In this document: in pieces, positions 1 to 11,210 of the stretch
Position numbering within the stretch: position 1 is the first letter of the stretch
Layout of the letters: every line of letters starts with the position of its first letter
Origin: Cordilura impudica
Taxonomy: Eukaryota > Arthropoda > Insecta > Diptera > Scathophagidae
Reading direction: 5' to 3'
NCBI GenBank assembly: GCA_963682025.1
Contig: OY821519.1
Span: 68,765,525 to 68,829,524, forward strand
DNA length: 64,000 bases
Translations under genes and position numbers: made by a program
Notes under the pieces: model-generated
What the model was told of the DNA's origin: nothing
The model's input: the letters and a program-made list of their open reading frames with translations, nothing else
Database searches by the model: none

Positions 1-483
1 AACAAAGGTGCCAGAGGGAATGACGGTGGTTGACTGTATTTGCAACTCTAAGAAACATTGACGAGGTAGAAAGCTACTCAAACGAGGCAGCAAATTCTTT
101 TAGGTTGTGGTTGAATAACTTTTGACTCCAGTTGTCAGAACAAAAAACTGAAGTAGTTTTAATAACAAGGTAACATCATAAAGTGCCGATAACTCTTCAA
201 AGCACATTTAAAGTACGCTTGCAAAAAGGCATCAATAGTAAGGACGGCGCTAGTGCGAATGATGCCGAATGTTGGAGGGCCAAGGCACAGTAAAAGGTTC
301 TTAATATCAAGTGTCATTAAATTAATTATGCTGTTTGCAGAACCGATATCTTCAGTGATCGACTAAGTGCTTTTCGATTGTTTAGTGCATATCGCACTAT
401 ATTAGAGAACGCGGTATGTGTAATAGCGGGAATTATTCCGGTATAATTAGTGACAAACAAAGGTTAGAGACCTTATATTTCGA

Positions 484-945
484 AAAGGAATAATACAATT
501 GCTTCAAAACCCGAAATGCATAGAGCGGAACGCAAAATAACAATGCTTCAAGGCAGACAAGATGCGAATAGGCACTCGTACCACCTTACACAATTATTAA
601 GCGCTCATGGTTCTTACAGAAGTTATCTAAACAGATTTGAACAGGATGATTCTCCTATATGCTCTGGGTATCCAGAAGAATTAGATGACGCGGAACAAAT
701 TATGTCTATATGCCCGAAATTCCACAGCTAGCGCATGCAATTGAAGCAAGAGCTAAGAGTTCAAGTGTAAAAGAAGAATATTCTAGAGGAAATATTAAAA
801 TCCGAGGAGAACTGGAGTTGGGTGACTGATTTTATTTAAGTTGTGCATAACATATTGAGAGCAGAAGAATTCAAACGAAATGAAACGAGGGAAGTAGCTG
901 TGGTGATTAGCTAAGTCTGAAAAAGTCTAGATAAATTTTTAGTAG
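484..945 (+). pseudogene. 3' end of a decayed LINE (non-LTR retrotransposon) reverse transcriptase ORF
   Basis: An open stretch at 516-731 reads HRAERKITMLQGRQ...YHLTQLLSAHG...YLNRF, then DDSPICSGY...DDAEQIMSICP. This is the pattern at the C-terminus of Jockey/R1/I-type LINE polyproteins, where a 'TQ.LSGHG' stretch is followed by a C..C...H..C knuckle and 'AEH..F.CP'. The open frame stops at 729, but LINE-like sequence seems to continue in other frames to about 945, so frameshifts are present. No RT catalytic core is in the window. I infer a 5'-truncated, dead copy; the clade cannot be fixed from so little. Confidence 0.6.
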
Positions 946-1003
946 TTACAAACGTCAGCACAAACTCTGTACCCTGACCACATGGCGGTATAGTAGGTAT
1001 ATA
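915..1003 (+). repeat. Fragment of the mini-me-like dispersed repeat (3' end)
   Basis: The stretch 'tagtagttacaaacgtcagc' followed by 'ctgaccacatggcggtatag' parallels the 3' terminus of the abundant repeat seen whole at 59209-59976 (gttacaaacagcagcacaaag, then accacatagtggtatagg). It is a degenerate fragment without the body of the repeat. Confidence 0.6.
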
Positions 1004-2004
1004 ACAAAACAAGTGAAAAACATGATCTGGACCGAGAGTACGATGCGTTTCCACAAAGTTTTTGAAAAAACAGAATTATTTAGTAGTGAATGCGTCTTTT
1101 TAAGACAAACTGAATTAAATATATGATCCCGTTTCTTGAAAATTTCGCAGAAGCATTCTACTTTCGAAAATATTGAACATGTGTTTAAAGAAGAAGAAAA
1201 ATTATAAAGAGGGAATTAACACGATGTCTTTTCACGCAGACTTTTTCTTTAATTCTCTTTTGAAATCCCCGTGCATTTACATGGTGCGTGTTTGGTTGCA
1301 ACTACTCTTGATTTTTTTGACGTTTATTTTGTCAACCTTTTCCATTTGTTCATTCGCAACAAATAAACAACTTATGAACCACTTAGTGATTTTTAATTAC
1401 GTGAAAAAATTATGGAAAATTTAAATTCTTTGGTCCACTTTTTATTATTTTATTTTTTAATTTAAATTGCGCTTAATAAAATGCCTTTTAACGTATTTTT
1501 TTTTTTATAAAATCACGTTGTCACTTTGTTGAGACCAGAATAAGAATCTAACAACTTATCAAGAAAACGAAAGAGTGTAGAAAGAAATGTCAAAAAAATC
1601 TTCAAAACAGAAAACGAGACTTTTTCTACCCAGCTTGCTTCTCTACCCCGTTCATCCACGATACTCAAGCCTTTTCACGCAGCGTGGAAACGTGCCGTGT
1701 AAATGTCCTCAAAGTTATTTGCATTTGAAAATTGTCGAAAATATTTTTTTCGTATAAAATTCACTTTTTATTATTTTTTTATATTTTTTTGTTACTTTTT
1801 AATTTTTCATATACGTTTTGAACGATCAGCACAGCTTTAATAAATTTTTGAAAAATTATAGTTATATTCCTACATATTTACTAGAGCCACCGATGGATTC
1901 AATTTGAAAGTGAACATTTTTCATGTTTTCGCCATTTTTCTAATGCAAACATAAGTGTAAAAAAAATATTTTTTTTCCTTAAATTTGGTGTATGTGTGTG
2001 CATT
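1004..2004. other. AT-rich non-coding stretch, no gene recognised
   Basis: There is no convincing ORF. Short motifs such as aattctcttttgaa and tgttcattcgcaac near 1250-1360 recur near 51890-52010, and a 'ctacccagcttgcttctc' motif near 1630 resembles 52376-52396. An unnamed dispersed repeat is therefore likely here. Nothing else is visible. Confidence 0.4.
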
Positions 2005-2285
2005 ACACCCACGAATCGGTAGTTCCAAATAAATCCCATAGTCATAGTCCCCATGTAAAGCTGCTTCTCGATCTTCACTAAATTTAATTTACATATGCTT
2101 TTGAGAAAATTAACTGACTTTATGAAATATGGTCATGATCGCTCCATTTTTTGACCTAGTCTCCAAATAGGAATAACATCAGATATGAAAATTTTCATAT
2201 CTGCACGCCACAAATTAATAAAAATACCACTAAAATATGGTTTCAGCTTATTTTCTATATCCAGTTATAGGCTAAGCTAAGTTGG
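2005..2285 (-). repeat. Degenerate internal copy of the mini-me-like repeat
   Basis: The order of motifs matches the body of the full repeat in reverse orientation: 'cttctcgatcttcactaaat', a 'gactttatgaaatatggtca' stretch, 'gacctagtctcc', 'catatctgca', 'cttattttctatatccagtt'. Both termini are missing. Confidence 0.65.
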
Positions 2286-2530
2286 TACAGGATATTGTAG
2301 TGTGTTAAAGAGGAAGAGTACGACTTTCAGATGTCGTACTGATTTTTGTGGAAAACAAGTATATTCGATATGCAATACAGTCCCAAATAAGCAAGAAAAC
2401 GTTTTGATGTGATAGAAAAATTCTGATTTAAAATTTCGATTCAGTGCGACAAAGAACTTCAGGGCCTGTGTAATTAAAAAAATCATGTGAGTCTGATCAC
2501 AGGGCAGATGTGTAAACATCTAGTAATTAA

Positions 2531-2710
2531 AGATTTTTTATGTCATTTTTTAAAATCAAACAGAAAGCGTCATCTATGTATCACTTATAGCAAAAACTGT
2601 TTCAGCTAATTCAACAACCCTTTGCTGTAAAACGTTAAAAATATCCCAATATAAACGTGTATAAGTGATACATAGATGACGCTTTTAAAAAAGTGGCATA
2701 AAAAAAAAAT
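2531..2710. mobile_element. Small foldback MITE
   Basis: Two inverted arms carry a perfect 23-bp core (agcgtcatctatgtatcact..., near 2565-2590, and its complement near 2664-2686). Looser T-rich arms extend on each side and a loop of about 75 bp lies between. This is the shape of a non-autonomous foldback or MITE. No target duplication could be assigned in the flanking T-runs, and no second copy was seen in the window. The region from 2286 to 2530 holds only an unrecognised minus-strand ORF of 80 codons with no coding signature. Confidence 0.55.
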
Positions 2711-3984
2711 GTTATATCATAATTTTTTCACCAATACAATCATAAGTAACACAGCGTTATGTGTCAGCTCTCAACTATTGCGTGTACACTGTTTTTGTGA
2801 TTGTATTGTGAAATAGAAATTTACCCCCCTGCGCGTATAGATGTTTACACATAAAAAAAATAACAAATTTATTAAACATTAAAAAGTGGGGTTGTTATTT
2901 TGTTTAAATAACAGATACAAAAAATTAATTGCAGCATAATTTTTATTATTACCAGTACTGTTAATAAGTCTTTGTATCCCATAATACTGCCAAACTCGTC
3001 CATCATTTTGATAACGATGATTCTACCGTATGTGTGACATTTTTTTTTTTACCAACTATTTTTTTTTGCACAAATCTACTTCACTTTTACTGTGATTGAT
3101 GATCATTATAGATGAGAATTGTTTATAAATTACTTTCGAGTGGAACACCATGATTACTTTTCTCATTATTTGTTTTGGTTACGAAAATTATTTATCAATT
3201 AGTAATAAAACAAACAACTCTTATACGAAAACCTTAATGAGAACATATGAAAAATCCCGATCAGTTTAAGTCAGACTATACTTTACGGCTGTGTAGTATA
3301 TAAAATGTACAGATAATTATTTTTTTACATCTTAACTAATTATGAAGAAACAATTTTTGGTTTTAAATTGGTTTTAAAAACTTCTTAATTTCGAAATATG
3401 GATGAACATTTGCATATTGTTGCAAAAAGTGATCAATAGTCTGCATGACAGGTTGTAAAATGAAATTTTAAAAATGGTAACAGTCTGTATATAATGAAAC
3501 TTAAAAGTAGGAACCGCTGTACAACCTTCAGAGACTCGATTTTAATTTTATTTTAATCAAATCGGTAGTAAGAGTCAGCAGAAAGAACATGCCAAAATAT
3601 CAGAACAAATTTTCATATACTTGGCGACTTGCTGCCGAAATAAAAGCCTAAAAACGAAGCCAAGTATTTATTAACTGCAATATGGTAATCGAAAATTAAA
3701 TAACTTTACATCTACTGGACTGCGTTCTGGGCATCTCTACATATCTACCATTAACGCAGGGAATGATAGTGTGCTCTTGAATGGCAGATTGGTTTTTTAA
3801 ATTATAACCATAAATACAAAGAAAAAACTCAAACCATGGGAACTGGGTAACATCTTCAGGTTCCGTAATAAATTCTTCTTCTATCTTCTTCTTCTTCTTC
3901 TATAAATAATTTGCTCTTTTCTACACTTTATGATTTTAAATTATAAAATTACACATTATTTTATTTTATTTATTTTTTGACATA
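2711..3984. other. AT-rich non-coding stretch, no gene recognised
   Basis: I see no ORF or family similarity here apart from a short CTT microsatellite at 3872-3901 (imperfect). There are many homopolymer runs. Confidence 0.4.
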
Positions 3985-4360
3985 TCTATAATATTAATAG
4001 GCTAGTCGATTTCTTGTGACCGATGTTTTGTTCTACCGTTTTATCTCGATTTTGACCAAACGTATATTATTTGAAAGGTATTTATTTTTAGTCGCGTTGC
4101 AGATTTACAGATTTTTTAATTTTTTCCTTTATTTTGAGTAAATTGCATTTAAAGTTGCTACTAACACATACATATATAAAGATATACATATGCTATATGT
4201 GTTTTATTAAATTTGTTAATGTGTTTGTTAATGAGTTTGTTATCTTCATTCACAATAATAATAAACCATAAAAGTGTTGGTTTGTGAATTGGCTAAGTTG
4301 AAAAATAAAGCTGCCTCGAAATTGCACTCGAATTTCGAGTGCTTCCAGTGCTTCTGCTAG
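3985..4360 (+). mobile_element. Non-autonomous Helitron-like element, copy 1
   Basis: It begins TCTATAATATTAATAGGC. It ends with a perfect hairpin GCACTCGAATTTCGAGTGC (4324-4342) followed, after a short spacer, by CTAG and then T. A 5' TC, a 3' hairpin about 10-14 bases before CTRR, insertion between A and T, and no TIRs or target duplication are the known hallmarks of Helitrons. The body is shared with copies at 5237, 44910, 52045 and 55379 (reverse). It has no Rep/helicase coding capacity, so it would depend on an autonomous partner. Confidence 0.8.
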
Positions 4361-4453
4361 TGAAATTAAATCAACAATTCGATCTAACTAATCATATTCA
4401 TCTCTTCTTTTTGGCTTTTACAACAGAAATTGGTTCATAAAATTTCGTTTCAG

Positions 4454-4891
4454 TTAGAAAGAGGGCAGATCAATAAGTCCGTGACTTTTCGAACTTCCCT
4501 CGTAGTTATATGAAATACAACACTGCTCCCATCAAGTTCCACCTATTAGTAGACTACTGTAAAATTTTGAGCAAGTTCCGTCATTTACTTTGCGTTGACA
4601 ACATACAACCTCAAGGTTTTTTTTTTTTTTAAATGGAAAAAAGTGAATTTCGAGTGCTCATTAAGCATTATTTTTTGCGAAAAAAAAACCGTCAATCAAA
4701 CCAATTAAAAGCTTGATAAATACTATGGGGACTCTGCACCATCGATATCAATGGAGAAAAAGTGGTTTACTGACATTAGTTGCGATCGCACAAACACAAA
4801 TGACGCTGAACGTTCTGGACGGCCAATTGAAGTCAATACACCCGAAAATGTCGAAAAAAAATCCACGTTATGGTGTTGGCCGTAGGTCCAA
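4454..4891 (+). pseudogene. 5' remnant of a mariner transposon (Mos1/irritans-like)
   Basis: From 4634 the frame reads MEKSEFRVLIKHYFLRKKN. This closely resembles the start of mariner transposases, which open with ME..EFR..I.Y.F. After two stops, pieces such as ERSGRPIEVNTPENVEK appear in another frame, the linker between the two HTH motifs. Upstream, 'ataagtccgtgac' (from about 4471) resembles a mariner terminal sequence. The element is cut off at 4891, where a mini-me-like repeat begins, so the catalytic domain is absent. It is dead. Confidence 0.65.
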
Positions 4892-5225
4892 TTAATTGGA
4901 TATAGAAAATAAACATAAATTTGGCATTATTAACAATTTGTTGCCAGGCGATAAATAATGATATAATAAAATGCACCGATATAACCATATTTTGTAAAGT
5001 CACAGAATCTGTGCAATTTTTTTTTGATTTTTGATAGATTTAATTCAATATCGGGAAGGTGCTTTAGGAGGAAGGAGTTTATTTTTGGACTAGTGATTAA
5101 GAGACAATCCAGAGTGGATCAATATCTGTATTATAATTCGGATCTTAGGGCAATTTAAGTCAATTTCATGAATGTCATATGTATGAACATGCACCAACAG
5201 ACAGACGGACAGACTGACAGACATA
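4892..5225 (+). repeat. Internally deleted mini-me-like repeat
   Basis: It opens in the middle of the consensus (aattggatatagaaaataaa) and runs to a short GACA/GACG tract (cagacggacagactgacaga). This is the reverse-complement form of the (GTCY)n microsatellite carried by this family. It abuts a mariner relic on the left and a Helitron on the right. Confidence 0.6.
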
Positions 5226-5236
5226 AATATATAAAA

Positions 5237-5736
5237 TCTATAATATTAATAGGCTAGGCGATTTCTTGTTACCGATGTTTTGTTCTACCGCTTTATCCCG
5301 ATTTAGACCAAACGTATATTATTTGAAAGGTGTTTCTTTTTAGCTGTTCACCAGATTTACAGATTTTAAATTTTTTTCCTTTATTTTGAGGAAATTGCAT
5401 TTAAAGTTGGTACTAACACATACATAAAATTATACATATGCTATGTGTGTGTTTATAAAATTTGTTAATGTGTTTGTAAATGAGATTGTTGTCTTCATTC
5501 ACAGTAATAATAAACCAAAAAAGTTTTGGTTTGTGAATTGGCTAAGTTGAGAAATAAGTTGTCTAGAAATTGTACTCGAATTTCGAGCGCTGGAATCTGC
5601 TAGTATAAATAAAATATATGAATATTCGCGCGTATGTGAACTTCTCTTGTCGCCTAATATTATTGATGTCTTGGCTAAGTTGAGAAATAAATTGTCTGGA
5701 AATTGCACTCGAATTTCGAGTGCTGGAATCTGCTAG
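5237..5736 (+). mobile_element. Non-autonomous Helitron-like element, copy 2, with a second tandem 3' end
   Basis: The 5' end TCTATAATATTAATAGGC and the body match copy 1. A first 3' end (hairpin, then CTGCTAG) occurs at 5603 and a second, nearly identical 3' end at 5736. Between them is about 130 bp that begins to repeat again after 5737 (tataaataaaatatatgaat twice). Tandem 3' termini are a known by-product of Helitron rolling-circle transposition that skips the first terminator. Confidence 0.75.
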
Positions 5737-6149
5737 TTTAAATAAATATAAATAAAATATATGAATATTCGCAGCGTATGTGAACTTCTCTTGTCGCCTA
5801 GCATTATTGATGTCTTACGCCGCTTAAAAATGTTTTATAAGTTTGAGTAAATTTTTACTTGATTCCAGTTATGAAAATAGTTAAAAAAAAAACAGTCATT
5901 CGAAATCGGTATTCATTAAATTTTCTACCATATGTTTTTTATGTACATGTTTTTGTAAAAAGTGCAAATATTTGCAATACAAGTGTTTTATGATAAGTAA
6001 CCTAAAATATTTTTTTGCAGCACACAGTCACTTCAAGTAAAACCCGGACACCATGGTGTCCTCTATAAATCTGACCTATAAACTCGTAAAAAGTTGTTTA
6101 ATATACATATAAATTTCTGGATTTTTAACTCTATACGATATTATATAAT
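5737..6149. other. Non-coding stretch
   Basis: The first 90 bp repeat the spacer between the two Helitron 3' ends. The rest is AT-rich with no recognised content, except 'cagtcacttcaag' near 6027, which could belong to the outer part of the decayed Tc1-like element that follows. Confidence 0.35.
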
Positions 6150-6530
6150 GTTTCAAGACCTGTAAAATGGTGCAAAAGATTCTAAAAAAAAACACCCTCA
6201 AAAAAAGTGTTGTCTGAAAAAAAAGAACGTTTTGTTTTAAGAAAAAATAAAGTTAATTCCTTTCTAAGTGCATCAAAACTTGCATCTGTAGCTAAAAAAA
6301 ATATGCTTCAGAAAAGCAAGACAAAAACCTTTCAATAGTAAGTGTAACCAAATATACAATTGAATGTTGCAAAAGAACATGAACACAAGGAAGAAACGTT
6401 TTGTTTACCGAAACCATTTATTTGGAGTAAACGAAATCAGGAACTACAGTTGAACAACCTAAAACTGACCTTGAAGGCCTGGGGCTCAATTTTCGTTGCA
6501 GGATGTCGATCTTTTCACTGTATTGCTGTG
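6150..6530 (+). pseudogene. First half of a decayed Tc1-like transposase, split by a LINE
   Basis: At 6360-6530 the frame includes KPFIWSKRNQELQ, then LKLTLKAWGSIFVAGC. This matches the 'VW..P......PTVKHGGGSIMVWGC' block of Tc1-family transposases. The reading stops making sense at the LINE insertion point (6531) and resumes in the same frame at 10138, giving ...CIAV then IMDQKV. The second half is listed separately. Upstream sequence is too decayed for the DNA-binding domain to be certain. Confidence 0.6.
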
Positions 6531-7356
6531 CATTTCAAAATTATTTCTTTAATCTACTGAATCCTCCATTTATATCGATTGATCTTGGGTGCGCGGCAAA
6601 TTTTTATGCCGATGATGATTTGGATTAGAAATAAGAAATGTATTGGCCAAGGCTCCTGGAGAGGACCGAGTAAATTACGAATTTTTTAAAAATACAAGCG
6701 ATAGATTTATAGAAGAACTTACAAATTCATACAGCATTATATTTGGAACAGCAAAATTGGATGAAAAGTTCATTACAAGTATAATCTTTCCCATTTAAAA
6801 AAAAAGACGAAAAGGCTATTTCTAGTAACTATCGTGGTATATCATTTATGAATACCACCGCAAAAATTTAATCTTAAATAAAAGAATAAATCTCTGGCTA
6901 ACAAGACACAACATTATTACAGAATATCAAGCAGGATTTAGAGAAGGATATTCAACTGTAAATAACTTGTATAATTTGGTAGCAATTGCACACCTGAAAT
7001 ACAAGGAAAATAAAAAACTATACGCATTTTTTGTCGACTTTAAAGCTTCATTTGATAAAGTTTCCAGAAAATCGTTATTATATAAATTACAAAGTATTGG
7101 TATATCTGCAAAGATGAATAGAATGATTGAAAGTATCTACGGCACAACTAAATTCACAGTCTGGAACGGAGAAAATTTGTCAGATGAATTTTACACTGGC
7201 TCTGGTGTGAAACAGGGATGTTTGCATTCTCCAACGCTGTTTTCAATATACCTAAATGACTTGCATGAGCATTTAGGAGGAGGAGTGACAGTAGGCTCCA
7301 TAATTATCCGACTGTTAATGTATGCTGATGATATAGTTATTTTAGCAGATGATATA

Positions 7357-8628
7357 AAGGGTTTTTCAATAAGAGCGCTGCCAAAGTTTTTTTTAAATAA
7401 AACAAAAACGGTTTTGGATATCAATGAAATTCTTTATTCCTGTGAAAGTACGATCGGTGCCATTATTTATAGCCACCGCGGGCACGCTTGCAGAAGTCCA
7501 GACGCTGAACCCAATTTTCGACGGTTTTCAAGCATAAATCGGCCGATACTGCTGCAATTTCACGTTCGATATTCGTACGAATTTCATCAATCGTCGCTTG
7601 CTTGTTGGCATAAACCATAGAATTGACGTAGCCCTACAGGAAATAGTCCAACGGCGACAAATCGCACGACCGAGGCGGCCAATAGACTGGACCATTTCGT
7701 GAGATAACACGTTCTCCAAACTTGGTTTCCAATAAATTGATTGTGATATTCGCTATGTGGCTTGTGGCGCCGTCCTGTTGGAACCACATGTCCTCCAAGT
7801 TCATATCATCCAATTTGGGCCAAAAATATTCGGTTATCATTGAACGATAGCGATTCCCATTCACAATAACGTGCCGGTCTTGATCATCATGGAAGAAGTA
7901 CGGCCCAATGACGCCGCCAGCCCATAAACCGCACCAAACCGTAATTTTTCGGGATGCAATGATGACTCATGGAGTACGTGTGGATTGCTGTCTGACCAAT
8001 AACGCATATTTTGTTTATTGACGAAGCCATTCAGCCAGATATGAGCCTCATCGTTGAAGATGATTTTTCGATGAAAATCCGAATCATTTTCAAGTTGTTG
8101 CTCAGCCCAATTCACGAAGATACGACGCTTCTGGTGGTCAAGCGGCTTCAGTTCTTGCATCAATAAGGATGTGGGCCAAGATCTTTCCGCAAAATTCGCC
8201 ACAACGACGTCATAGAAATGCCCAACGCTTGAGAACGACGTGTGAGAGACACATTTGGAATTTCTTCAACTGAAGCCTCAGCGGCAGCAATATTCTCGAC
8301 ACTACGGGCACTTCTTTGTCTCACTGGCACGGGAACATTTTGTACTGTGCCTGTGGATTCAAATTTTTTCACTAGACGCTTAATTGTTGATCTGCTAGGA
8401 CGATTATGACGACCATAAATTGGACGTAGCGTTCTTAACGTTGAGGCCACTGACTCAAAATTTCGGTAGTAAATTTTAATAATTTCGACTCGTTGTTGGC
8501 TCGTATATCTTTCCATCATGAAATGGCAAACCTTACTGAAGAGAAATGTCAAAAGAGCGGCAAAAAATATGGCGTCGTTTGCTGTCCCGGTCTTTCTACT
8601 TTTGTAGCGTCCCTGTTGAAAAACCCTT
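7357..8628 (-). mobile_element. rosa-type (DD41D) mariner inserted in the LINE reverse transcriptase
   Basis: Terminal inverted repeats AAGGGTTTTTCAA start at 7357 and at 8628 (complement), flanked by a TA target duplication (7355-7356, 8629-8630). The element is 1,272 bp. Removing it restores the LINE reading ...ILADDI|LKMQTM..., which fixes the borders to the base. TA targets and TIRs of this kind are typical of the Tc1/mariner superfamily. Confidence 0.9.
7463..8516 (-). pseudogene. Mariner transposase, rosa-like, inactivated
   Basis: The start MERYTSQQRVEIIKIYYRN at 8516 fits an HTH-bearing N-terminus. The catalytic triad is visible: NDEAHIWLNGFVN, WFQQDGATSH and RSCDLSPLDYF. I count 41 residues between the last two aspartates, which places it in the DD41D (rosa) group. 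The C-terminus ends ARGGYK followed by a stop. About 350 codons would be expected. At least three frame breaks are present (near 8170, 7865 and 7630), and a canonical 'VW.G' block is scrambled. It is not functional. Confidence 0.85.
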
Positions 8629-9057
8629 TACTTAAAATGCAAACTATGATACACAGACTTGACCTCGAAGTAAATTTGAGCAAATCTGAAATTATGATAT
8701 TCAGAAAGGGAGGAAGAGTTTCGAAAAAATAAAAATGGTTACTTAACGGAGAACTCATTATAATCACCAATGAATATACATACTCAGGAGTAATTTTGTC
8801 ACCAAAAATGTCCTTTAAAAACACATAGAAAAAAAAAACACATCGGCAAAAAATAGCACAAATGCTACATGGAAATATTTTTTAACAAGAAAAGAGATTG
8901 GTCTGGATGCTAAATGGAATCTTTTCAAAGCAGTGTGTCGCGCTATTCAGTCGTATGGGCGCAAATATGGGGTTTTTGTCTATTTGAAGAAGTTGATAAA
9001 CCCCAACGTTATTTTCTAAAAAAGATTTTAAGACTACCACCTTTTACACCTACATAT

Positions 9058-9301
9058 CTGTGGTCACAAGCGATAACCGCCTAAGTCGACTGAATGATTT
9101 GAGTTATGTATGCTATCATATTCTACTAAAAATGCTTTATATTACGTGAAATCCCCATTTCTCTAACACTGTTTAATAAAAAGTTATTAATGAAATACAT
9201 ACTGACCTACGTCGTAATGAAGCCCCATTACATTTATATAAAAAGCTGTTTTTCTCAAAAGCATGATTTTCGACTTAGGCGGTTAATGCTTGTGACCACA
9301 G
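9058..9301. mobile_element. MITE with CTGTGGTCACAAG termini, copy 1
   Basis: Terminal inverted repeats of about 32 bp (ctgtggtcacaagcgataac... and its complement) enclose 244 bp with no coding capacity. The flanking ATAT is repeated on both sides. Taking a 4-bp duplication restores the LINE reading frame across the site (PPFTPTY then ILVLENG), so a 4-bp target duplication is supported. A second copy lies at 54176-54421. Confidence 0.85.
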
Positions 9302-10137
9302 ATATATACTGGTTCTTGAAAATGGTATCGAAAACAGTCATATATATATACTTTGGACTTACACCTTCGCTACATTATAAAAACATTATTTGATTTTAAA
9401 GTAAACCGGCTACCAATTCAGCTCACAAAATTAATTATCGAAAAAGAAGCATATTGGTATCATGATATCAAAATGTTAACCAGAAATGTAAACACATTAT
9501 GTATTTCAGAATGAAACGCTTAACGGCCGATATTATAACTGGCCTAAACAGAAAAGATATGGAAATTAATAGAGAGAAGGCAGCAGCAACACAACGTTTT
9601 TACTTTAAACTTAATTTTAGAGAGGAACAAACTTATTTTGAGATAAATAACATAAGTGCCATAAACTTTATCTTTAAAGCAAGGTCTGACCTAGTGGAAC
9701 TAAATGGAACTAAATGGAACGAGATTTCAACAGCAAAGATCCCGTATCTGTTCATTATGTAATCTGAACGAAATTGAAAATATTCTTAATTTTATTGGCA
9801 AATGCCCAGTTCTTCGCCACATAAGGTACCGGTACTTCAAAAAGACTATCCTGACAGAAACTGAATTAATTTATATTCTCAATGACGCTAAAAGTTACTT
9901 CAATGAAATATCTCGTTATGTTATAGATGCGATAGGTTATAGAAAAGATCTAATTTTGGAATTTAATTATTAATTGTAATACAACATGAAACACTATTTT
10001 AAATATAGCTAAGTATTATTTATCTTTATCCGACTGACTACAAATAGTCATAGTCGTATGTTCTAATGTTAGTCATATTCCTTAAAGAAAAATTGTAATA
10101 CAAAATTGAAATTAAAATAAAGAACAGATTAACTAAC

Positions 10138-10350
10138 TATTGCTGTGATAATGGATCAAAAAGTGTGACTAGAAATTTTAAAGGAACATTTGCCAAAAAG
10201 TGTAAATTAAATAGTTCTTATCGAAGGCTGGTAATTTTATCAGCACAATGATCCGTATAGTGGTATTTTGCTGTTATATAACGTCCCACTCGTCATGGAA
10301 ACACCACCACGTAACGTTGACATAAATCTTATAGAAAATTTTGGGATTAT
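10138..10350 (+). pseudogene. Second half of the Tc1-like transposase split by the LINE
   Basis: It begins in frame with the first half (…CIAV|IMDQKV) and runs through LEILKEHLPKSVN, QHNDPYSG, LLYNVPLVMETPP and VDINLIENFG. These correspond to the Tc1 blocks 'QQDNDPKHTS' and 'PPQSPDLNPIENLW', including the catalytic Asp and Glu positions. Stops and substitutions (for example W lost after IEN) show decay. No terminal repeat could be paired on the right. Confidence 0.65.
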
Positions 10351-11210
10351 CTCAACACATGATTTCCAGCAAAGCCGAGTAAAAAAGGGTCCTACTGCAA
10401 AAATGGGAATAATCTAATCCATAAAAACAAAGTTTTTATTAAAACTCTTTCTATCCCTATGCATATGAGTTTTGGATCTCTCCGTGACTGTGCGTGACTT
10501 TGCGTGACTATTTTAAAATTAATCTTTGGTCAAAAGTCTATGATCGATCGGATGAGGGGAAGTGAAGTTTTAATCTCTCCGTGACTGTGCGTGACGGCTC
10601 TAGAAAATATCGCCAAAAAAAAAATGAAAAATGGACCAAAAAAAAAATAACAACAACTAACGTGCAATATTCCCTGAAATAAAAAAAATGAAAAATGACC
10701 CAACTTTTTGGGCTATATTTCGTTTTTTTGGGGTCATTTTTGTGCCCTTCCGTTTATTCAATTCTAGAAATTTGTAGTCGAAATCCATAAAAATTACTGT
10801 AATAATTTTTTGTTTTGTTTTTCATCTTCCCATCGACCTAATAACAATATATTTTTTGTCAAAGATTTTACTATTTGCGACAATCTTTCCTTTAATTGAA
10901 GCAAGGACTCGCTAATCTGACATATGTCCTTTTTCTTAAAAACGTTGTAAAAATAGAATGGGTTATCACAAATATATGAAAAATCGAAAATTATTTTCTA
11001 TCACTATAACAAGACTAAATACATATTGTTAACAAAATTCTCATATATCCTGGAATTAAAAATCATAGCTAAAACTACAAAAAAGGTCAAAACATGTTAT
11101 AAACATTAAAGAATTACTGTATTTCCATATTTGTATTTCAATCAATGATAGGATTTGTTTACTTGCCATATGTCCTTTATCGTAAAAACGCTACAACTGT
11201 GGTTTTCTGT

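Larger units (their letters stand above)
6531..10137 (+). mobile_element. 5'-truncated LINE (non-LTR retrotransposon), split by a mariner and a MITE
   Basis: It is bounded by the 10-bp direct repeat TATTGCTGTG (6521-6530 and 10138-10147), a target site duplication. The decayed RT ORF shows, in order: APGEDRVNYEFFKN (6650 on); ITEYQAGFREGYST; YAFFVDFKASFDKVS; GSGVKQGCLHSPTLFSIYLN; the catalytic YADDIVILADD (7321-7353). After the mariner it resumes with LKMQTMIHRLDLEVN and KSEIMIFRKGG, and after the MITE with a C-terminal CSLCNLNEIEN...GKCP knuckle (to 9970). Numerous stops and frameshifts show it is dead. Without the two insertions it is about 2.1 kb, so endonuclease and ORF1 are missing. The clade is uncertain. 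Confidence 0.85.

Noticed and set aside
1173..1424. 83-codon ORF with hydrophobic stretch (LLLIFLTFILSTFS)
   Set aside because: AT-rich sequence makes such hydrophobic frames common; no homolog recognised and no splice or promoter context.
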